14,634 nt of DNA from Lachnospiraceae bacterium (GTDB lineage: Bacteria > Bacillota > Clostridia > Lachnospirales > Lachnospiraceae): the NCBI GenBank assembly GCA_021202715.1, contig JAJQCL010000059.1:1-14634 (forward strand), read 5' to 3'. The notes under the pieces were generated by a model. That model searched no databases and was not told where the DNA came from. It saw only the letters and a list, made by a program, of their open reading frames with translations. Positions 8,299-13,591 of this stretch are shown here, one piece after another (the stretch's first letter is position 1; every line of letters begins with the position of its first letter). Made by a program: the position numbers and the translations under genes.

Positions 8299-10365
8299 AT
8301 GAGAAGTCTGAACAGAAAAGCGAAAACTGTGATGGTGATATTTTCTGCCTGTGTCATCTTCATACTGGCCGGGCTGGCGGTGGCCGTCACGATGGTGGTG
8401 AGCGCCCAGTCGGAGGAGTACGAGGTGGCGTCCGGCACCATCATCTACGACAACGTTTATACGCAGATCAAGCTCGAACAGGCGGGCACGGTGAAGAAGG
8501 GCCTCAGCGGCAGCTATGTGCTGACCGTGGGCGAGGACACCTATGAGCTCGGAGACAGCACCGTCTCCGAGACGCCGGCCGGGACGGAGGTGGTCGTCTA
8601 CGGCGGCCAGTATGTCTTCGACGTGGACGGCACTGTGACGGCGATGGACGGCCAGTACACGCTGGACGATCTGACGACATCCCGGTTCTGCAAGCTGGAT
8701 GACAACAAATACGTCATCACCGGAGATAACATTTATACGGACGACGGCCTTCTGAGCGTGGACGGCTACCTGTATGTGATCGTGGATGCCGCAGGCAACG
8801 CCCGGGTGATCAACGGGACGACCAGTGTGAAGCTGCTGAACGACGCCGTGCTGAAGACGAACAGCTTCGAGTGGGATCTCGGGAGCGGCACCGTACAGAT
8901 GGGAGATTACAGCATCGACCTGGCGACCGTGTCGGAGTATGAATTTGAGGACGGCGAGACGTACAGCTATACCATTTCCGGCGGGTCCGGCGGATCCGGT
9001 GGCAGCGGCGGAAGCGGCGGTACCGGAGGAACGGGCGGCGACGGCGGTACAGCCGGCGACGGCGGAGACGGTGGCGATGGCGGCACCGGAGGCGACGGAG
9101 GAACGGGCGGCGACGGCGGCGCAGCCGGCGACGGCGGAGACGGCGGCGATGGCGGCGATGGCGGCACCGGCGGAACGGGCGGAACCGGAGGCACGGGTGG
9201 CACCGGAGGCACGGGCGGAACCGGAGGCACGGGCGGAACCGGAGGCACCGGCGGGACCGGCAGCGCCGGGAGCTCGGGAAGCGGTCTCGATGAGGACATC
9301 ATCAAGCTGCTGGCCTCCTTCTACATCCGCAAGGCGGAATCTACCTCCTCCAGTGTGACGGTCGATCTGACGATGTATGATCCGTTCAATTACTATGCGG
9401 TGGGTGAGGTCTGGCTGTGGCCGGTCTACACGAAGAACGGTTCGGTCGTCAACGACGCAACCGAGATCAAGGAACTGATGGAGAGCGACGCGACCCTGGA
9501 GAGCTCGGTAAAGAAGATCTCCGCCAGTCAGTCGGATTCCTACGTGACCTTCACGGGCCTGGATCCGGATACGACCTACAGCATCGCCTTCTGCTACTAC
9601 GACAGCGAGGGCAATCTCGCGCAGGCAGACTACACGTCGGTGCGCACCGAGGAGCTGGAGAACTGGCTTACGGTGGGAAGCGTGGCCATGCAGTATGTGA
9701 TGATGCCGCTGAAGATCGATGCAAATGCGGAGGAGCCGGATAAGGTGTATATCTTCGCGATCGGCCTGGGCGAGGATTCGACCTGGGACGGCACCCCGAG
9801 TTCTTCCTATCTGACGACCTACGAGGATGACTGCCTGAATGTCACTTCGAGCATCAGTTCGTTCATGAGTTCCGGAGGCGCTACGATCAGTAATTTTAAG
9901 ACCACGACCTTCATTCCGTCCTCGAGCGACGAGACCTCGAATGAGAACAAATATGTCTGCATTCTGGCAGCCGGAGTCTACGGGAGCACCTGGGCTGAGA
10001 TCGACCATCAGGTGGTGCGCAATCCGTATTATGGAATGGATGTCTTCTACAGCAACGGAGACGACGGGCTGACGGCCGGTGTCTATGCGAGTGGGACGAC
10101 GAGCTCCGGTACAACCGATACGACCTCCTCCTCCAGCAGCGGCACGGTCATTACCTACAGTGAAGAGGAGCTGGAAGCGATCCTGCAGGATGCGCAGGAT
10201 ACCTATGAGGCGGCGGCAGCCCTCGTGGCGGACGCGCAGGCGACCTATGAAGCGGCCGCGGAGCTGGCGGAGGAAGCGCAGAAGACCTATGAGGAAGCAG
10301 CCGAGGCCGCCGCGCAGAGTCAGACCTCTTCGGAGGAGACGACCGCGGCTTCCGGTGAAGAATAA
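8299..10365 (+). CDS. Second membrane-anchored surface protein: GGX-repeat spacer, FN3-like domain, coiled-coil tail
   Basis: 688 residues, family not recognised. Order of parts: basic tip (MRSLNRKAK), hydrophobic helix about 10-36, beta-rich domain about 40-225, (Gly-Gly-X)n spacer 228-329, an FN3-like region with GLDPDTTY (420-427), further beta-rich sequence to about 590, a Ser/Thr linker (about 595-618), and a C-terminal Ala/Glu-rich coiled coil holding three 14-residue units (632-673). The N-terminal domain resembles that of the upstream giant protein: RFCKLDDNKYVITGD here against NFLWVLSEDKFLVQAGD there, at the same place in the fold order, so the two are paralogues. The start is supported by AGAGGGG (8285-8291), 14 bp after the upstream stop. 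Its position between the giant protein and the c-like subunit suggests it may link the external structure to the membrane part of the motor; this is inference. There is no sortase signal. Confidence 0.85.
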   Translation: MRSLNRKAKTVMVIFSACVIFILAGLAVAVTMVVSAQSEEYEVASGTIIYDNVYTQIKLEQAGTVKKGLSGSYVLTVGEDTYELGDSTVSETPAGTEVVVYGGQYVFDVDGTVTAMDGQYTLDDLTTSRFCKLDDNKYVITGDNIYTDDGLLSVDGYLYVIVDAAGNARVINGTTSVKLLNDAVLKTNSFEWDLGSGTVQMGDYSIDLATVSEYEFEDGETYSYTISGGSGGSGGSGGSGGTGGTGGDGGTAGDGGDGGDGGTGGDGGTGGDGGAAGDGGDGGDGGDGGTGGTGGTGGTGGTGGTGGTGGTGGTGGTGGTGSAGSSGSGLDEDIIKLLASFYIRKAESTSSSVTVDLTMYDPFNYYAVGEVWLWPVYTKNGSVVNDATEIKELMESDATLESSVKKISASQSDSYVTFTGLDPDTTYSIAFCYYDSEGNLAQADYTSVRTEELENWLTVGSVAMQYVMMPLKIDANAEEPDKVYIFAIGLGEDSTWDGTPSSSYLTTYEDDCLNVTSSISSFMSSGGATISNFKTTTFIPSSSDETSNENKYVCILAAGVYGSTWAEIDHQVVRNPYYGMDVFYSNGDDGLTAGVYASGTTSSGTTDTTSSSSSGTVITYSEEELEAILQDAQDTYEAAAALVADAQATYEAAAELAEEAQKTYEEAAEAAAQSQTSSEETTAASGEE
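8980..9285 (+). repeat. (Gly-Gly-X)n spacer with tandem 18-bp DNA repeats
   Basis: Residues 228-329 are nearly pure GGS, GGT and GGD/AGD triplets. At DNA level the end of the tract has four 18-base units at 9187, 9205, 9223 and 9241; the second and third are identical. Such GGX runs are a candidate for polyglycine-II packing. The tract is prone to slippage, and its length should be treated as assembly- and strain-dependent. It occupies the same place in domain order as the Gly-X-X spacer of the preceding protein. Confidence 0.9.
10192..10317 (+). repeat. Three tandem 42-bp units coding a 14-residue coiled-coil repeat
   Basis: Units start at 10192, 10234 and 10276 and code for AQDTYEAAAALVAD, AQATYEAAAELAEE and AQKTYEEAAEAAAQ. 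Fourteen residues equal two heptads, so the C-terminus should form a regular Ala-rich coiled coil with Tyr at a fixed place in each unit. The third unit is more diverged at DNA level. Confidence 0.85.
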
Positions 10366-10368
10366 GCA

Positions 10369-10387
10369 TTTCTGAAACAGAAAGGGG
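10369..10387 (+). promoter_or_regulatory. Small hairpin overlapping the ribosome binding site of the c-like gene
   Basis: TTTCTG (10369-10374) and CAGAAA (10378-10383) can pair with a three-base loop. The right arm runs directly into GGGG, so the Shine-Dalgarno AAAGGGG (10381-10387) is half inside the stem, nine bases before the ATG. It could tune translation of the c-like subunit, which needs many copies per complex. The stem is AT-rich and short, so it may be chance. Confidence 0.3.
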
Positions 10388-10396
10388 TAGTTAGCA

Positions 10397-10642
10397 ATGG
10401 AAAGCATTCTGACAGAGACTATGGGCGCGATCGGCGTCATGCTCGGACTGGCATTCCTGGGAATCGGCATCGGGTTCGGGATCCTCGGCTCACGGGCGGT
10501 GGAAGCAATCGGACGAAATCCGGAGACCAAGAGCGATATCATTCAGGGGGTCATGGTCGTAGCGATCGTTTTGACGGTCCTCCTGCTCCTGCTTTTTGCC
10601 TTTGTCTTCTTCCTGCTTTTCTTCAATCCACTGACGGTGTAA
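10397..10642 (+). CDS. F-type ATPase subunit c-like protein lacking the ion-binding carboxylate
   Basis: 81 residues, two membrane helices, clearly in the F-ATPase c (proteolipid) family. Helix 1 carries the glycine pattern GIGIGFGILG (22-31), followed by the polar loop EAIGRNPE (36-43) with the conserved Arg-Asn-Pro. In canonical c subunits the ion-carrying Asp/Glu lies 18 residues after the loop proline (E. coli P43 and D61). Here P42 is followed 18 residues later by Thr60, within AIVLTVLLLLL; helix 2 (about 50-76) has no Asp or Glu, and neither does helix 1. The helix-2 end is unusually Phe/Leu-rich (FAFVFFLLFF). The start has RBS AAAGGGG. The gene sits where atpE belongs, right before b/delta. 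I infer that it forms a membrane ring or collar that does not carry protons or Na+. A simple sequencing error is unlikely, since the reading frame and both flanks are intact. Confidence 0.88.
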   Translation: MESILTETMGAIGVMLGLAFLGIGIGFGILGSRAVEAIGRNPETKSDIIQGVMVVAIVLTVLLLLLFAFVFFLLFFNPLTV

Positions 10643-10675
10643 CGGCGTGCGGCGCAGACGGGAGGCACAGGACAG

Positions 10676-11473
10676 ATGCTGATATTATATGTTGCGGTTT
10701 TGCTCGTCATGGCGGCGCTCAATGTCTTTCTCGTGTTCATCATCCGGCAAATGGTTGTCATCACGAACCGTCAGGTTCAGATGCACTTTTCGCGGGAGAT
10801 GGGGCGGTGTACCGGCGCGCTGGATGAGAAGCTGGCAGAGCTCTCGGAGACGGAGGAACGGCTCCGGGAGGTCACGCAGAGAGTGAAGGAACAGGAAGCG
10901 GCGGCCCGCAGGGCGGGCAGTCAGATCGGAAGCGCCTCTTCCGTGAAACGGGAGGGAAGCAGCTCCAGCCTCTTTTATCAGTCCGGAGTTTCCTACTCAG
11001 ACCGTGAGGCGCTGGATCTGTACCGCACGATCCGCGACGGGATGGATCTGGATTACGAGGGTCTGATCCGGGCCGTCGCACAGCAGAGCCGGGCGCCGGA
11101 GCGGGACTGGGAGCTCAGCGGGCAGATTCTGGAGAAGCTGGATTTTGATTTTCAGTACAGACTGGTGACTGCGTCCCCTGCGCTTCGGGAGGAGCTTCTG
11201 CACGCCAGCCTGAACGGGGAGGAGCTTTCCGCGCTTGAGCGCATCGCGCCGATCCGGGACTATCCGGATCCCATCAAAAGGATGGATCGGGTGCGCCAGT
11301 ACCGTATGCTGTACGATCCCCGGGTGCGGGTTATCTGCGGCGAGAAGAGCCGGGAAGGATCTCCCGGACCGGATGAGACGACCGGTGAGGAGATTTACCT
11401 GGAATATGATCCCGCCATTCATGAGGGCATCCGCGTGAGAATGGGTGACGGAGTCCTGGATTACAGCATATAA
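10676..11473 (+). CDS. Probable fused subunit b/delta-like stator protein
   Basis: 265 residues. Residues about 2-23 form one membrane helix, then a charged helical coiled-coil stretch (about 24-81, with LDEKLAELSETEERLREV), a Ser-rich hinge (about 82-103), and a mainly helical soluble domain (104-265). The front half looks like F-ATPase subunit b. The last residues, DPAIHEGIRVRMGDGVLDYS, match the C-terminal strands of subunit delta (pattern P-x-I/L-x-G-G-x-x-V-R-x-G-x-x-x-x-D-G-S), ending right after that motif without the usual final helix. The middle of the soluble domain is not recognisable. Position between c and alpha is where separate b and delta genes normally lie, which supports a fusion. 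RBS GGGAGG at 10660-10665. Likely role: peripheral stalk tying the F1-like head to the membrane. The delta part rests on the C-terminal motif and synteny; the b part on topology. Confidence 0.72.
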   Translation: MLILYVAVLLVMAALNVFLVFIIRQMVVITNRQVQMHFSREMGRCTGALDEKLAELSETEERLREVTQRVKEQEAAARRAGSQIGSASSVKREGSSSSLFYQSGVSYSDREALDLYRTIRDGMDLDYEGLIRAVAQQSRAPERDWELSGQILEKLDFDFQYRLVTASPALREELLHASLNGEELSALERIAPIRDYPDPIKRMDRVRQYRMLYDPRVRVICGEKSREGSPGPDETTGEEIYLEYDPAIHEGIRVRMGDGVLDYSI

Positions 11474-11484
11474 GGAGAGAAGCT

Positions 11485-12810
11485 ATGGAACAGTCTATAC
11501 AGGATACCATACGTCAGAAGAAGGCGCTGCGCCCCTCGGTGGACAACATGCGTCAGGTGGGCTATGTGGCATCCGTGCAGAGCTATATCCTGGAAGTGAA
11601 CGGCCTGGACGGCGCGATGTTCAATGAGCGCGTGCTGATCGGCGGGCATTCAGAAGGCTATGTGAACAACATCCGCCGCAACAGCGTCATGGTGGCGGTC
11701 GTCAACAAACGGGATGACATCTATGTGGACGACGAGGTGGTGGCCACGGGAGAGATTTTCCAGGCGGCCTACTCGGAGCATTCCATCGGTCATGTGGTGG
11801 ATATCTTCGGCACGGACCGTCTGGTGGGACAGACCTTCGCGGATCTGGAATATATCCCGGTCGAGAACCCGACGACGCCGATCATGGATCGTACGTCGGT
11901 CAACCGTCCTCTGGAGACGGGGATCGCGGGCATCGATCTGATCTACCCGATCGGTAAGGGACAGCGGCAGCTGATCGTGGGGGATAAGAAGACCGGGAAA
12001 ACGCAGATCGGGCTGGATGCCATCGTCAATCAGCGCGGCAAGGACGTCCTTTGTATCTATATCGCGATCGGCAAGACGAAGAAGAGCGTGAAGGAGACCT
12101 ACGCCGAGCTGGCCAAACGCGGCGCCATGGATTATACGATCATCCTCGCGGCGACCAACGATGACGCGCCGCCGGTCATTTACCTTACGCCCTATGTGGG
12201 TCTCAGCATCGCCGAGAAATATATGATGCGGGGAAATGACGTGCTGGTCGTCATCGATGATCTCAAAAGACACGCGGACAATTACCGGGAGATCAGTCTT
12301 CTGATCGGGAAGGTTCCGGGACGGGACGCTTATCCTCCGGATATTTTCTATACGCACAGTCGGCTGCTGGAGAAGGGCTGCCAGCACAAATGCGGCGGCA
12401 GCATCACGATCCTTCCTATCGTCGAGACCAAGGGCGGAGATATCACAGGATATATCACCACCAACATCATTTCCATCACCGACGGACAGATCGTTCTGAG
12501 CAAGAAAGCCTTCGATCAGAACCAGAAACCGGCCATCAACTACGGGCTCTCGGTCTCACGCCTGGGCGGCGCCGTGCAGACGCCGGCGGTGAAGAAGCTG
12601 GGCGCGAAGGTGCGCCGGGAGCTGCTGAGCTATCTGGAGACCCGCGAGGTGTACCAGCTGTCCAACATGGATGAGATGAGCCCGGAGCTGCAGGAGAAGA
12701 TCCACCGCGGCGAGAAGATCCTCGAGGGCCTGTGTCAGTATAAGTACAGTCCCATGAGCGAGGACGAGATCGTCCAGAGCTTCCGGTCTCTGTTCGAGGA
12801 AAAGGAATGA
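11485..12810 (+). CDS. F1-ATPase alpha subunit-like protein, C-terminally short
   Basis: 441 residues, unmistakably F1 alpha: P-loop GDKKTGKT at 166-173, Walker B region VLVVIDDLKRHADNYREISLL, then PGRDAYPPDIFYTHSRLLEK, TNIISITDGQI and GLSVSRLGG with the arginine-finger equivalent Arg359. The stretch TGIAGIDLIYPIGKGQRQL before the P-loop is typical of alpha and sets it apart from beta. It stops at LCQYKYSPMSEDEIVQSF plus a few residues, so the last 60-70 residues of ordinary alpha (about 500-510 long) are absent; the N-terminal delta-contacting tail is also a little shorter. A Cys-x-His-x-Cys (299-303) replaces the usual loop after SRLLE. RBS AAGGAGAG, with the upstream stop inside it (11471-11473). 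The stop overlaps the gamma start by four bases (ATGA), implying coupled translation. It should pair with beta to form the hexameric head and supply the arginine finger. Confidence 0.95.
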   Translation: MEQSIQDTIRQKKALRPSVDNMRQVGYVASVQSYILEVNGLDGAMFNERVLIGGHSEGYVNNIRRNSVMVAVVNKRDDIYVDDEVVATGEIFQAAYSEHSIGHVVDIFGTDRLVGQTFADLEYIPVENPTTPIMDRTSVNRPLETGIAGIDLIYPIGKGQRQLIVGDKKTGKTQIGLDAIVNQRGKDVLCIYIAIGKTKKSVKETYAELAKRGAMDYTIILAATNDDAPPVIYLTPYVGLSIAEKYMMRGNDVLVVIDDLKRHADNYREISLLIGKVPGRDAYPPDIFYTHSRLLEKGCQHKCGGSITILPIVETKGGDITGYITTNIISITDGQIVLSKKAFDQNQKPAINYGLSVSRLGGAVQTPAVKKLGAKVRRELLSYLETREVYQLSNMDEMSPELQEKIHRGEKILEGLCQYKYSPMSEDEIVQSFRSLFEEKE

Positions 12811-13589
12811 ACATAAAAAATATCGTGAAGGTCATGAATTTTCACGCGCTGGTGCGGGTCGATGCGGCCAAGCGCAAGGCTGTGAAATACATGATGCTCA
12901 GTGACGAGCTCTATGAGATGCTGGATCAGATCATGAATAACCGCAATCTGGTGCTGGATAAATCCATCATGAAAGCGGATCCGACCCGGCCGTCGCTGAC
13001 CTTTTACATCGGCAGCGATTACGGCTTCTGCGCGAACTATAATTCCCTCGTGAACAATCTCATGCTGGAGGATGAGGGGGAGAAGGTCGTCATCGGCAAG
13101 AAGCTGAGAACGCCGAGAAGCGGCGTCGCGCTGCGCTTCAGCAAGGATGATTTCGAGAACCGCCTGCCGCAGATGGAGGAGCTGATCCGCCGCGGTATTG
13201 AAGAACGGGAGTATTCCTCGATCCATGTGGTCTATCACCGCTACATCAATTCGACCACCAGCGAGCTGGAGAATCGAAAGATCTTCCCCATCGAGGTTCC
13301 GGCGAACGAGGACCGCAGCCGTTACAGGGAGGATTTCCTGATCGAGGGCGATCTGAGCGAGATCCTGCGGGGGATCGTACTGACCTATGTGCTGTACGAG
13401 ATCGAGCTCGCGAACATCAGCGGATTTGCCTCGGAGAATGTCATGCGGCAGAATACCACGCAGGAGTCCCTGAAGAAGATCGAAGAGCGCGAGGAGGAAC
13501 AGCTCATGCGCGACCGGCGCGAGCGCCGGAGTCAGGAATTCCGCAAGGTGATTGAGAATTATACGAAAAAGACAGGAAAGGGGTCCTGA
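12807..13589 (+). CDS. F1-ATPase gamma subunit-like central stalk protein
   Basis: 260 residues, shorter than typical gamma (about 285) and strongly diverged. The N-terminal long helix (about 1-45) lacks the usual ITKAMxMVA box. The Rossmann-like middle keeps a gamma signature, IGSDYGFCANYNSLV (68-82), equivalent to the canonical S-D-R-G-L-C-G-x-x-N motif, then a strand VVYHRYINSTTSE like the usual VYNxFxS. The C-terminal helix starts near LSEILRGIVLTYVLYEIEL, matching the canonical LYxxLLxAxxSEx(A/S) segment, and ends in a highly charged part (EEREEEQLMRDRRERRSQ). The start ATG overlaps the alpha stop. Gene place between alpha and beta is the normal atpG place. Probable role: rotor shaft inside the alpha/beta ring. 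The divergence at the N-terminal helix and the extra charge near the C-terminus may reflect a new partner at the membrane end. Confidence 0.88.
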   Translation: MNIKNIVKVMNFHALVRVDAAKRKAVKYMMLSDELYEMLDQIMNNRNLVLDKSIMKADPTRPSLTFYIGSDYGFCANYNSLVNNLMLEDEGEKVVIGKKLRTPRSGVALRFSKDDFENRLPQMEELIRRGIEEREYSSIHVVYHRYINSTTSELENRKIFPIEVPANEDRSRYREDFLIEGDLSEILRGIVLTYVLYEIELANISGFASENVMRQNTTQESLKKIEEREEEQLMRDRRERRSQEFRKVIENYTKKTGKGS

Positions 13590-13591
13590 AA

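Noticed and set aside
8939..9358. Ala/Glu-rich plus-strand frame and Pro-rich minus-strand frame through the glycine tract
   Set aside because: Both are frame-shifted readings of the GGX repeat; periodic DNA yields low-complexity open frames in every frame.
8233..10542. 769-codon open frame on the minus strand across the second surface gene and the start of the c-like gene
   Set aside because: It is antisense to well-supported genes with ribosome binding sites; the repeated GGX/ACC codons and GC-rich sequence leave the opposite strand without stops. The product is an Arg/Ala/His-rich mixture with no recognisable domain.
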